A DNA stretch of 64,000 nucleotides, taken from contig NZ_AP022842.1 in NCBI RefSeq assembly GCF_011398925.1, forward strand, positions 1,352,001 to 1,416,000. The letters are read 5' to 3'. Both the position numbers and the translations under genes were made by a program. Below, one piece after another: positions 24,982 through 34,206 of this stretch; within the stretch, counting starts at the first letter, position 1; each line of letters opens with the position of its first letter. The notes under the pieces were generated by a model. That model had not been told where the DNA came from. It did not search any database and saw only the letters and a list, made by a program, of their open reading frames with translations. The DNA comes from Bacillus sp. KH172YL63 (lineage in GTDB: Bacteria; Bacillota; Bacilli; Bacillales; Bacillaceae_B).

Positions 24982-25070
24982 TTCATTTCCTCCTCGAGTA
25001 CAATAGAAACAAGAGTAAAGAGCACAGAGCCATAAAAAGACGGTCTGTTTTTCCTTCTCTACTTTTTACG

Positions 25071-25109
25071 TAATGATAAACTATTATGTATGATCATAGT
25101 TTATCATTA
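25071..25109. repeat. 14-bp inverted repeat between def and ykyA
   Basis: TAATGATAAACTAT (25071-25084) is the perfect complement of ATAGTTTATCATTA (25096-25109), with 11 bases between. The arms are AT-rich and lack a T run, so it looks more like a protein-binding dyad than a terminator. The rest of the 314-base spacer is AT-rich with nothing else recognisable. Confidence 0.7.
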
Positions 25110-25295
25110 TCAAGGGAAAAAGTTAATGAATGAGAATTGATATAAACAGGAATACTCATCAGCAAGCAGACATAATGATGAATATGGGAAGAATGGTTCA
25201 ATCGACATATTTTTCCACAGTTGTAAATCCCTATTGTCAAAAGATGTAGACATAGATATAGTAGAAGATGGTAAATAGTTAAGGGGGATCTAGTT

Positions 25296-25955
25296 GTGTC
25301 GAAATTTCGTTTTGCTTTCATGTTAGGAGCGGCTATTTTTGTGCTGATGGGGTGCGTAGGTGGTTCGACACCCGAGGAGAATTTGTACAACGTTCTTGAA
25401 GAGACAGTATCAAAAGAGAATCAATTTGTGAAAGTGCAAAAGCCTCTTCAAGAGTTAGAAGAAAAGGAAAAAGAGATTTATACGAAAATCATGGATCTCG
25501 GAATGAAAGAGTTTGACCAGATAGAGAAGCTTTCCGACGAAGCGCTTGAGAACATCGAAGAGAGAAAAGAATATATCGATAAAGAGCGTGCATCCATGAA
25601 AGAGTCTAAGGAAGAGTTTGCCAAAGCAGACGAATTCGTCGATGAATTAGAAAAAGAAGAACTGAAAAAAGAAGCCAAACAGCTGAAAAAGACGATGGAA
25701 GAACGTTATCAGCTTCATGAAAAATTGACATCTTCTTATCTTGAGGCCCTGTCCCTGGATAAAGAACTTTATCATATGTTTAAAAAGAAAGATCTAACCA
25801 TGGAAGAACTTGAAAAACAAATACAATCCATCAACGACCAGTATGAAAAAATCAAACAATACAATGATGGATATAATAAGAAAACAGAAGAATTCAATAA
25901 ACAAAAACAGGCATTCTATTCAGAAGCTGAGCTTGATATGAAAACATCAGAATAA
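25296..25955 (+). CDS. ykyA: putative cell-wall-binding lipoprotein YkyA
   Basis: The 219-residue product begins at GTG with a 19-residue signal peptide and lipobox VLMGC (Cys20). The mature part is almost entirely charged coiled coil (runs of E and K, about 40-205), as in B. subtilis YkyA. It is anchored outside the membrane; its role is not known. AAGGGGG precedes the GTG by eight bases. It sits immediately upstream of pdhA, as in B. subtilis, and is separated by a terminator. Confidence 0.85.
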   Translation: MSKFRFAFMLGAAIFVLMGCVGGSTPEENLYNVLEETVSKENQFVKVQKPLQELEEKEKEIYTKIMDLGMKEFDQIEKLSDEALENIEERKEYIDKERASMKESKEEFAKADEFVDELEKEELKKEAKQLKKTMEERYQLHEKLTSSYLEALSLDKELYHMFKKKDLTMEELEKQIQSINDQYEKIKQYNDGYNKKTEEFNKQKQAFYSEAELDMKTSE

Positions 25956-25996
25956 AAACCATAAAAAGAAGCATCGAGACCCGGTGTCCTTAATTG

Positions 25997-26037
25997 AAAA
26001 AGAACCCGTTCGTATCCCATACGAGCGGGTTCTTTTT
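25997..26037 (+). terminator. intrinsic terminator after ykyA
   Basis: AAAAGAACCCG and CGGGTTCTTTT form the stem, with internal CGTA/TACG pairing and a trailing T run. Confidence 0.88.
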
Positions 26038-26276
26038 GTGTCTTTCCTGAACAAATGTTTTAGTAGACAGAAAAAGAGGGAAGTGGTTTTGTGAACACCC
26101 TTCCCGGATCACAGATTGATCAACAAGACAATGGACGTCCTTACTCTATAACAGAGGAAGTAGGTTGTTTGTTTATATATAACAGGTTGATATGTGGTAG
26201 TGGTACAGTTTTTTCAACAGAGAAATGTAGCTTGCAAAATTTATGTAAAGAAACATGAATTTATAATACTTTGCCG

Positions 26277-26357
26277 TTGACTTCCTGAAATTTAATATTG
26301 TAAACTAATAAAGGTATTTATGAATTGTATTAGTTAATGTGAAAATATGACTAATAC
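26277..26357 (+). promoter_or_regulatory. pdhA: candidate pdhA promoter and leader hairpin
   Basis: TTGACT (26277-26282) and TGTAAACT ending at 26306 form a sigma-A-like promoter with an 18-base spacer. The transcript would have a leader of about 210 bases. Within it GTATTAGT (26327-26334) and ACTAATAC (26350-26357) are perfect inverted repeats. The rest of the 570-base gap upstream of pdhA shows only AT-rich sequence. Confidence 0.5.
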
Positions 26358-26514
26358 AGATAAGCTCGAATATAATTTCGGGTTTTCTTTCTTGGTATTT
26401 GTGGAAAACTACTATTAGTGTGTGTCTGCAAGTATTGTGGTAGGACATACTGAATTTGGGCAATCTAAACTTTGTATGTAAAAAAACCAAAATAAATGTA
26501 TAAAGAAAGGATAG

Positions 26515-27639
<1,125 letters not shown>

Positions 27640-27642
27640 GCC

Positions 27643-28620
27643 ATGGCGCAAATGACAATGATTCAAGCAATCACTGATGCACTGCGCACAGAACTACGCA
27701 ACAACGAAGACGTATTAGTTTTTGGTGAAGACGTAGGTCTTAACGGTGGTGTATTCCGTGCAACGGAAGGACTTCAAAAAGAATTCGGTGAAGACCGTGT
27801 ATTCGATACGCCACTAGCAGAATCAGGAATCGGTGGTTTAGCACTCGGTTTAGCATTAGAAGGGTACCGTCCAGTACCTGAAATCCAATTCTTCGGTTTC
27901 GTATATGAAGTAATGGATTCAATCTCTGGTCAAATGGCGCGTATGCGTTACCGTTCAGGCGGCACGTATACTTCACCTGTCACAATTCGTTCCCCATTCG
28001 GTGGTGGAGTACATACTCCTGAACTACATGCGGACAGCCTTGAAGGTTTGATGGCACAGCAACCTGGTCTTAAAGTTGTCATCCCATCAACTCCTTATGA
28101 CGCAAAAGGACTATTAATTTCATCCATCCGTGATAATGACCCTGTCATTTTCCTGGAGCACATGAAATTATACCGTTCATTCCGTCAAGAGGTTCCTGAA
28201 GAGGAGTATACAATCGAAATCGGTAAAGCTGATGTAAAACGTGAAGGTACAGACCTTTCTATCATCACTTACGGTGCAATGGTACACGAATCATTAAAAG
28301 CTGCTGAAGAGCTTGAAAAAGAAGGTCACTCAGTAGAAGTAATTGATTTACGTACGGTTAGCCCGCTTGACATCGATACAATCATGGCTTCTGTTGAGAA
28401 AACGAACCGTGCGATCGTCGTTCAAGAGGCTCAAAAACAAGCTGGTATCGCTGCAACTGTCGTTGCTGAAATCAATGACCGTGCGATCCTTAGCCTTGAA
28501 GCACCAGTACTTCGTGTAGCGGCTCCAGACACTGTGTTCTCTTTCTCTCAAGCAGAGCCAATCTGGTTACCGAACCACAAAGACGTTATTGAAACGGCTA
28601 AAAAAGTACTTAATTTCTAA
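27643..28620 (+). CDS. pdhB: pyruvate dehydrogenase E1 beta subunit
   Basis: This 325-residue protein is the beta chain of E1, with the transketolase pyrimidine-binding domain ([13 protein letters not shown] near residue 27, [15 protein letters not shown] near 54) and the C-terminal transketolase domain ([10 protein letters not shown] near 237). Length matches B. subtilis PdhB. The 151-base gap that follows, before pdhC, contains two hairpins and AT-rich sequence that could hold a separate promoter. Confidence 0.97.
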   Translation: MAQMTMIQAITDALRTELRNNEDVLVFGEDVGLNGGVFRATEGLQKEFGEDRVFDTPLAESGIGGLALGLALEGYRPVPEIQFFGFVYEVMDSISGQMARMRYRSGGTYTSPVTIRSPFGGGVHTPELHADSLEGLMAQQPGLKVVIPSTPYDAKGLLISSIRDNDPVIFLEHMKLYRSFRQEVPEEEYTIEIGKADVKREGTDLSIITYGAMVHESLKAAEELEKEGHSVEVIDLRTVSPLDIDTIMASVEKTNRAIVVQEAQKQAGIAATVVAEINDRAILSLEAPVLRVAAPDTVFSFSQAEPIWLPNHKDVIETAKKVLNF

Positions 28621-28626
28621 TGGGGG

Positions 28627-28690
28627 AGGGGCGGTATGCCCCTTTCATTTATAAAAAGAGAAACAGAAGGGCATTTCACCCTTCTCTTTT
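28627..28690 (+). promoter_or_regulatory. two hairpins in the pdhB-pdhC gap
   Basis: AGGGGC/GCCCCT (28627-28644) and AGAAGGG/CCCTTCT (28665-28686) form consecutive stems; the second is followed by CTTTT. They could partly terminate, protect or process the transcript and so set the E1 to E2/E3 ratio. AT-rich sequence with TATAAGTAATAT follows before the pdhC ribosome site. Confidence 0.5.
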
Positions 28691-28771
28691 CCAATTATAG
28701 ATATAAGTAATATATAGATATACAAACATTCATCTATTTCTAATCATTATTCAATACAGGAGGTCGAGTCC

Positions 28772-30115
28772 ATGTCATTCGAATTCAAATTACCAGATAT
28801 TGGTGAAGGTATTCATGAAGGTGAAATCGTCAAGTGGTTTGTGAAAGCTGGCGACAAAGTGGAAGAAGACGATGTACTATGTGAAGTGCAAAATGATAAA
28901 GCTGTTGTTGAAATCCCATCTCCGGTAGCGGGAACGGTTGAAGAAATTCTTGTTGATGAAGGTACTGTTGCAGTTGTTGGCGATACCCTAATCAGATTCG
29001 ACGCACCTGGTTACGAAGATCTTCAGTTCAAAGGCGGAGACGAAGAAAAGAAAGAAGAAAAAGCTGAAGCAAAAGCTGAAGAAAAAACTGAAGGACAAGT
29101 TCAAGCAACAGCTGAACAAGGTCAAGATGTGAAGAAAGAAGCGACTCCGGAAGCGAAAAGCGCAGAAACTGAAGTTGATTCTTCCAAACGTGTGATCGCG
29201 ATGCCTTCTGTTCGTAAATACGCGAGAGAAAATGGCGTTGAAATCCGTCAGGTATCAGGTTCCGGTAAAAACGGACGCGTAGTAAAAGAAGACATCGATG
29301 CATTCTTGAGCGGAGATGCGAAGCCTGCTGCAGCGAAAGAAGAAGTAAAAACAGAAGAAAAAGCACCTGCTGCTGAGACGAAAGCGGCTGCACCGAAAGC
29401 GCCTGAAGGTGAATTCCCTGAAACGCGTGAGAAAATGAGCGGAATGCGCAAAGCGATTGCAAAAGCAATGGTTAACTCTAAGCAAACAGCTCCTCACGTG
29501 ACATTGATGGATGAAATCGACGTAACGAAACTTTGGGCTCACCGTAAGAAGTTCAAAGAAGTTGCAGCTGAAAAAGGTGTTAAATTAACATTCTTACCTT
29601 ACATCGTGAAAGCATTGACCAGTGCACTTCGTGAATATCCAGCTCTTAACACATCAATTGATGATGCAACGAGCGAAATCGTGCACAAGCATTACTACAA
29701 CATTGGTATCGCTGCCGATACTGAAAAAGGTCTTCTTGTACCAGTTGTGAAAAATGCAGACCGTAAGTCTATGTTCTCTATCTCTAATGAGATCAATGAA
29801 CTTGCAGGAAAAGCACGTGACGGTAAACTTTCTGGTGATGAAATGAAAGGTGCATCATGCACGATCACAAATATCGGATCTGCAGGCGGCCAATGGTTCA
29901 CGCCAGTCATCAATCACCCAGAGGTTGCGATTCTTGGAGTTGGACGCATTGCTGAAAAACCTGTGGTTAAAAATGGTGAAATTGTAGCGGCACCTGTGTT
30001 AGCATTATCATTGAGCTTCGATCACCGTATGATTGACGGAGCTACTGCTCAACATGCACTTAACCATATCAAGCGTTTGTTGAACGATCCAGAATTATTA
30101 TTAATGGAGGCGTAA
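28772..30115 (+). CDS. pdhC: pyruvate dehydrogenase E2, dihydrolipoamide acetyltransferase
   Basis: The 447-residue protein has one N-terminal lipoyl domain with the modified Lys43 ([11 protein letters not shown]), a long Glu/Ala/Lys linker (about 88-130), an E3-binding domain (about 137-175, [11 protein letters not shown]), a second flexible linker, and the acetyltransferase core from about 215 ending in [10 protein letters not shown] with the catalytic His. It forms the core of the complex and transfers acetyl to CoA. AGGAGGTCGAGTCC precedes the ATG. pdhD follows after four bases. Confidence 0.97.
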   Translation: MSFEFKLPDIGEGIHEGEIVKWFVKAGDKVEEDDVLCEVQNDKAVVEIPSPVAGTVEEILVDEGTVAVVGDTLIRFDAPGYEDLQFKGGDEEKKEEKAEAKAEEKTEGQVQATAEQGQDVKKEATPEAKSAETEVDSSKRVIAMPSVRKYARENGVEIRQVSGSGKNGRVVKEDIDAFLSGDAKPAAAKEEVKTEEKAPAAETKAAAPKAPEGEFPETREKMSGMRKAIAKAMVNSKQTAPHVTLMDEIDVTKLWAHRKKFKEVAAEKGVKLTFLPYIVKALTSALREYPALNTSIDDATSEIVHKHYYNIGIAADTEKGLLVPVVKNADRKSMFSISNEINELAGKARDGKLSGDEMKGASCTITNIGSAGGQWFTPVINHPEVAILGVGRIAEKPVVKNGEIVAAPVLALSLSFDHRMIDGATAQHALNHIKRLLNDPELLLMEA

Positions 30116-30119
30116 TACA

Positions 30120-31529
30120 ATGGTAGTAGGAGATTTCCCAATCGAAACAGATACAATCGTAGTCGGCTCAGGTCCCGGAGGATATGTGGCTGCAATCCGT
30201 GCAGCACAACTAGGGCAAAAAGTTACAATCATTGAAAAAGAAAACATGGGTGGAGTATGCCTGAACGTTGGTTGTATCCCATCTAAAGCACTTATCACTG
30301 CTGGTCACCGTTTCCATCAGGCACAACATTCTGATGACATGGGGATCGTAGCTGAAAACGTGAAAGTGAACTTCGATAAAGTTCAAGAGTGGAAAGCTGG
30401 CGTTGTTAAGAAATTAACCGGTGGTGTAGAAGGACTTCTTAAAGGAAACAAAGCTGAAATCGTTCGTGGTGAAGCTTACCTTGTAGATGAGAATACACTT
30501 CGAGTGATGGATGAAAACTCTGCTCAAACTTACAAGTTCAAGAACTTAATTCTTGCAACTGGTTCACGTCCGATTGAAATCCCAAGCTTCAAGTTCTCAA
30601 AGCGGGTTCTTGATTCAACTGGTGCACTTGCATTAGAAGAGATCCCAGGCAAACTTGTGGTTATCGGTGGAGGCTACATCGGTACTGAGCTTGGTACTGC
30701 ATATGCTAATCTTGGCTCTCAAGTCACGATCCTTGAAGGCGCCGACGATATCCTTAGCGGATTCGAAAAGCAAATGACAGCAGTCGTGAAAAAAGAACTT
30801 AAGAAAAAAAGCGTAGACGTTGTGACAAAAGCAATGGCTAAAGGCGTTGACGAAAGCGACAGCGGTGTTGTTGTAAAGTATGAAGTAAACGGTGAAGAGA
30901 AATCTGTTGAAGCTGATTACGTTCTAGTTACAGTAGGCCGCCGTCCTAACACGGATGAAATCGGTCTTGAAGAAGTCGGTGTTGAGATGACGGATCGCGG
31001 TGTCGTGAAAATCGATAAGCAGTGCCGCACGAATATCCCTAACATCTATGCGATCGGGGATATCGTAGATGGACCGCCACTTGCTCATAAAGCATCTTAC
31101 GAAGGGAAAATCGCTGCTGAGGCCATCGCTGGTGAGCCTGCAGAAATCGATTACCTTGGTATTCCGGCAGTCTGCTTCACGGATCCTGAATTAGCGACAG
31201 TAGGTTATACTGAAGCTCAGGCTAAGGAAGAAGGACTTGAAATCGTCGCTGCCAAATTCCCGTTTGCAGCAAACGGACGTGCTTTAGCTCTTAATTCCAG
31301 TGATGGATTCATGAAGCTGATTACACGTAAAGAAGATGGCTTGATTATTGGCGCGCAAATCGTTGGATCTGGAGCATCTGATATGATTGCTGAATTAGGA
31401 CTTGCTATCGAATCTGGTATGACAGCAGAAGATGTAGCAATGACAATCCATGCTCACCCTACATTAGGTGAGATTTCCATGGAAGCAGCAGAAGTTGCAA
31501 TGGGAAGCCCAATTCATATCATTAAATAA
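30120..31529 (+). CDS. pdhD: dihydrolipoamide dehydrogenase (E3)
   Basis: The 469-residue flavoprotein reoxidises the lipoyl groups using NAD. It shows the FAD loop [10 protein letters not shown] near residue 16, the redox-active disulfide [13 protein letters not shown] near 44, the NAD-binding [10 protein letters not shown] near 185 and the catalytic HAHPTLGEI at the dimer interface near 447. It closes the pdhABCD operon, ends at a terminator, and probably also serves other 2-oxoacid complexes. Confidence 0.97.
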   Translation: MVVGDFPIETDTIVVGSGPGGYVAAIRAAQLGQKVTIIEKENMGGVCLNVGCIPSKALITAGHRFHQAQHSDDMGIVAENVKVNFDKVQEWKAGVVKKLTGGVEGLLKGNKAEIVRGEAYLVDENTLRVMDENSAQTYKFKNLILATGSRPIEIPSFKFSKRVLDSTGALALEEIPGKLVVIGGGYIGTELGTAYANLGSQVTILEGADDILSGFEKQMTAVVKKELKKKSVDVVTKAMAKGVDESDSGVVVKYEVNGEEKSVEADYVLVTVGRRPNTDEIGLEEVGVEMTDRGVVKIDKQCRTNIPNIYAIGDIVDGPPLAHKASYEGKIAAEAIAGEPAEIDYLGIPAVCFTDPELATVGYTEAQAKEEGLEIVAAKFPFAANGRALALNSSDGFMKLITRKEDGLIIGAQIVGSGASDMIAELGLAIESGMTAEDVAMTIHAHPTLGEISMEAAEVAMGSPIHIIK

Positions 31530-31534
31530 TTTAC

Positions 31535-31569
31535 AAAAAAAAGAATGGCCCCAGGGTCATTCTTTTTTT
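31535..31569 (+). terminator. intrinsic terminator after pdhD
   Basis: AAAAAAAGAATG.CC and GG.CATTCTTTTTTT form the stem and T run. The 260 bases from here to the next terminator hold no credible gene. Confidence 0.85.
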
Positions 31570-31826
31570 GTTGATTAATTTTATATACCAGTAGTCTAGA
31601 AGCGGGATGACAGTAGAAGGAATGTCTGCTTTCGACATGGATTTCAGCCTTTTCAATCGTGGGAAAAAATCTAAGAATAACGTTTCATGCCAGGCTTTTA
31701 CCATCCCTGCAGGTCTCTTTGAATCACACGCGCTGCTCCGAACATGATTTTCATGCAGCACATTCTGCAAGGGGTATTCCAGTCAGTTCCCCGACAGGAT
31801 TGTATCCTGATATCTTCTATGAATAC

Positions 31827-31885
31827 AAAAAAATCCGAACGCATTCGATCATCAACGTAGATTGTCGAATACATTCGGATTTTTC
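31827..31885 (-). terminator. terminator of the slp-position gene (ATCCGAACG type)
   Basis: AAAAATCCGAACGCATTCGA pairs with TCGAATACATTCGGATTTTT with one bulge. Runs of A and T flank both sides; it faces the end of the minus-strand lipoprotein gene. Confidence 0.85.
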
Positions 31886-31929
31886 AATATCTGCCCAGAC
31901 TATTTCATCCGTTTATCGTGCACACCATT

Positions 31930-32322
31930 TTATTCGTCCCAGCTTTTAATCGCGGTTGAGACGGGATGGATTATATTTTCTTTAGACAAATTTCCTTCTA
32001 CTTTACATATGACCTGGTTGTTTTCTACGACAACAATTGCCGGAGAAGCAGGAGGAGATTCGGTTATTTGATTCGTTTCTTCTGTGTTTAAACTAACCAC
32101 CTTCAGCTTTTTAAAGTGATCAGGGTACTGTTTCTTAAGTTCAATGATCGCATCGTAATAGGGTATTTCGTTGGAAACATTTTGATCGTCTGTAAAGTAG
32201 ATCACCTGCTTATCGATGAATTGATCCTTAGCCAGAACAACTTTGCTGGAAGAAATATAATCACATGAAGTCAAAAGCAACATCGTGGAAGTAAGTAATA
32301 TAAAAGTGAATATTTGCTTCAT
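31930..32322 (-). CDS. small lipoprotein at the slp position
   Basis: The 130-residue product has a signal peptide with lipobox LLTSC (Cys20). The mature part has a YFTDD...LKKQYPDHFKKLKVVSLN pattern and PASPAIVVVENNQVICKVEG, which is suggestive of a thioredoxin-like fold with a cis-proline loop but no CxxC. B. subtilis has the small peptidoglycan-associated lipoprotein Slp at this place between pdhD and speA; similarity to it is by position and type, not firmly by sequence. Confidence 0.7.
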   Translation of the reverse strand: MKQIFTFILLTSTMLLLTSCDYISSSKVVLAKDQFIDKQVIYFTDDQNVSNEIPYYDAIIELKKQYPDHFKKLKVVSLNTEETNQITESPPASPAIVVVENNQVICKVEGNLSKENIIHPVSTAIKSWDE

Positions 32323-32600
32323 ACATCATCCTCTTTTCTTAAACGATGCTATGAACGGGATATTTGTAAATGAATGCCTTTTAAATTGCTCTTAAGTCAC
32401 ATTCTATCACAGGGAAAAATGTAAAAGGGCCAAGTCATTAAAATGTTACAAAACTGAAAAGACATTCATAATGAAAGTAATGGGAAAAGAATATACTATG
32501 ATAATACAATGATTAATCCGTGAAGAGATGGGTAAATATACTATCTACCATTCATTCTGAAATCCATCTTTAAATAAATCGTTTAAAGGATGAACTGAGC

Positions 32601-32849
32601 ATGAAATTTTATATTGCTTTTTTGGTTCAAATGATTTTGTGGAGTGTTTTTTATATAGCTGAATGGATTTCGGATAAAGATCATCTTGAGTATAAATGGA
32701 TGATGTTCGTCCTCTTCTTTTACTTGGCCTTCATTGCAGCAAAAAGAATTGTTCAATCAAGGAAGCTGACGCTGTTTGTCACGTCTTTCAGTTTAACCTG
32801 CTTCCTGGCCTTTAAGATTGTATTTGAAAATATGATGGAAATATTTTAG
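32601..32849 (+). CDS. small membrane protein, three TM segments (82 aa)
   Basis: I do not recognise this gene. Hydrophobic segments lie at about 5-20, 33-50 and 58-78, with the charged loop WISDKDHLEYKW between the first two. No strong ribosome site is visible apart from AAAGGATGA about 12 bases upstream. It precedes the polysaccharide deacetylase by 65 bases and could share a promoter with it. Confidence 0.6.
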   Translation: MKFYIAFLVQMILWSVFYIAEWISDKDHLEYKWMMFVLFFYLAFIAAKRIVQSRKLTLFVTSFSLTCFLAFKIVFENMMEIF

Positions 32850-32914
32850 TTCTTTCCCAGTTTTCGCTTAGAATATGTTAAAATATTCAAAGTGAAAACG
32901 GAAAGGTGAGAGAC

Positions 32915-33751
32915 ATGAAGAGAATTCTGGCGCCGAGTTTAGCCCTCCTGTTATTGACGGCATGTACAAGTGACGCAACCAATGTCAATGAAGAAAAAAA
33001 GAAATCCAGTCACGCTGATGTGCTGAAGAGTGATGAAAAACAAGCAGAAAATAGTAAACCTGCTGAGGATGAAGAAACGGATGAGAAGAAGGAACCTGAA
33101 GAACAAACAATGATAGAGAAAACCTATAGCATAAATGAGAAAACATGGAGTATTGAACCGATAGGGGATGCCAATCCGAAAGTCGTGCTGTTGACGATTG
33201 ATGATGCTCCAGATGAACATGCATTGCAGATGGCCCAAGATCTTAAGGCATTGGATGCACCCGCCGTATTCTTTGTGAACGGGCATTTTCTGGACACTGA
33301 TGAGGAAAAACAAATATTAAAGCAAATACATGATATGGGGTTTACGATCGGGAATCACACATATAGTCATAGTAGTTTAAAAGATCTTTCGGAACAGGAA
33401 CAAAAAGAAGAAATTTTATCCCTGAATGATCTTGTTGAATCGATTATAGGAGAACGGCCGACTTTTTTCAGGGCACCATACGGACAGAACACCGATTATA
33501 GCCGTCAGGTGGCAGTGGATGAAAAGATGTCGCTTATGAATTGGACCTATGGGTATGACTGGGAAAAGCAATATCAAAATAAAGAAGCGATCGGGGATAT
33601 TATGGTGAACAGCCCATTCCTGACAAATGGGGCGAATCTTCTTATGCATGACCGTTCATGGACTACTGAAGCACTCACTGATATTGTGAAAGGACTTAGA
33701 AACAAAGGATACGAAATGTTGGACCCGATTAAAATCCAAACCATTGAATGA
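32915..33751 (+). CDS. polysaccharide deacetylase-family lipoprotein
   Basis: The 278-residue protein has a lipobox LLTAC (Cys17), an acidic/lysine-rich spacer (about 25-70) and a NodB-type deacetylase domain (about 90-270). Motifs are TIDDAPD (the usual TFDDG, with the catalytic and metal Asp kept), HTYSH for the two metal His, and RAPYG. It likely removes acetyl groups from peptidoglycan or another wall polymer outside the membrane. The ATG at 32915 follows GGAAAGGTGAG; an in-frame GTG nine bases upstream lies within that site. A strong terminator follows. Confidence 0.85.
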   Translation: MKRILAPSLALLLLTACTSDATNVNEEKKKSSHADVLKSDEKQAENSKPAEDEETDEKKEPEEQTMIEKTYSINEKTWSIEPIGDANPKVVLLTIDDAPDEHALQMAQDLKALDAPAVFFVNGHFLDTDEEKQILKQIHDMGFTIGNHTYSHSSLKDLSEQEQKEEILSLNDLVESIIGERPTFFRAPYGQNTDYSRQVAVDEKMSLMNWTYGYDWEKQYQNKEAIGDIMVNSPFLTNGANLLMHDRSWTTEALTDIVKGLRNKGYEMLDPIKIQTIE

Positions 33752-33766
33752 AGAGTGGGAGAAGAG

Positions 33767-33812
33767 AAAAAGCTGTACGAATGAGAGAATGTTCATTCGT
33801 GCAGCTTTTTTT
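33767..33812 (+). terminator. intrinsic terminator after the deacetylase gene
   Basis: AAAAGCTGTACGAATGA and TCATTCGTGCAGCTTTT pair over 17 positions with one wobble, followed by T. Confidence 0.9.
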
Positions 33813-33905
33813 GTCATCTTAATGAACATATGTGCATATGAGTCATCCTTTAATAGTATGATTGATTGAAAGAAATAAAACTTAAATATGTTATACAATT
33901 TGGGC

Positions 33906-33961
33906 TTGATATTTTAAATGTGTTATATTATTATAAGGACATAAGAAATAAAGCGTTTACA
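33906..33961 (+). promoter_or_regulatory. SR1 promoter with cre-like operator
   Basis: TTGATA (33906-33911) and TATTAT (33929-33934) are 17 bases apart. Just downstream, ATAAAGCGTTTACA (33948-33961) matches 12 of 14 positions of the catabolite-response consensus TGWAANCGNTNWCA. In B. subtilis SR1 is repressed under glycolytic conditions by CcpN and to a lesser degree CcpA; this site would suit such a role. Confidence 0.65.
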
Positions 33962-33988
33962 AAAACATCGTGAAGGAGAGGAAAAAAG

Positions 33989-34108
33989 ATGGGAACAATT
34001 GTATGTCAATCATGCTTAGGTACGATCGATCATTATGAAGATGAGAAGGTTTCTGTTTTATTTTCTAACTGCTGTGATTGCGGCGACGATAAAGAATTAG
34101 ATGATTGA
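33989..34108 (+). CDS. sr1P: SR1P, GapA-binding peptide
   Basis: This 39-codon gene begins MGTIVCQSCLGTIDHYEDEK and carries two Cys pairs (CQSC and the CCDCG cluster), the pattern and exact length of B. subtilis SR1P. That peptide binds glyceraldehyde-3-phosphate dehydrogenase GapA and enhances its interaction with RNase J1. GAAGGAGAGG lies seven bases before the ATG. The Cys pairs suggest metal binding. The gene is too short for routine ORF calling and is easily missed. RNase J1 is encoded 11 kb upstream in the window. Confidence 0.88.
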   Translation: MGTIVCQSCLGTIDHYEDEKVSVLFSNCCDCGDDKELDD

Positions 34109-34161
34109 TGCTTCGTTCAGGGAGCAGGGGAAATAGATAAAAAGGGGTATATGATATATAA

Positions 34162-34206
34162 AAAAGGATGAAGAAGGTTGATGCCTTCTTCATCCTTTAT
34201 TTTTTT
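34162..34206. terminator. bidirectional terminator between SR1 and speA
   Basis: AAAGGATGAAGAAGG and CCTTCTTCATCCTTT are perfectly complementary around a five- to six-base loop, followed by T on the plus strand and by A-rich bases on the other side. Confidence 0.9.

Larger units (their letters stand above)
33941..34206 (+). ncRNA. SR1-type dual-function regulatory RNA
   Basis: A short transcript from the promoter above to the terminator hairpin near 34200 would be about 260 bases and encodes only the SR1P peptide. B. subtilis SR1 lies in this same pdhD-speA interval, base-pairs with ahrC mRNA and encodes SR1P. Position, peptide and terminator are seen here; the base-pairing role is taken from the family. 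Start and end are estimates. Confidence 0.75.

Noticed and set aside
29028-29468. 146-codon Leu/Gln-rich minus-strand frame
   Set aside because: It is complementary to the Glu/Ala/Lys linker of PdhC; the low-complexity linker keeps the opposite strand open.
31560-31826. Possible gene or pseudogene after pdhD
   Set aside because: Short frames exist on both strands, but none has a ribosome site or a recognisable domain, and two terminators bracket the region.
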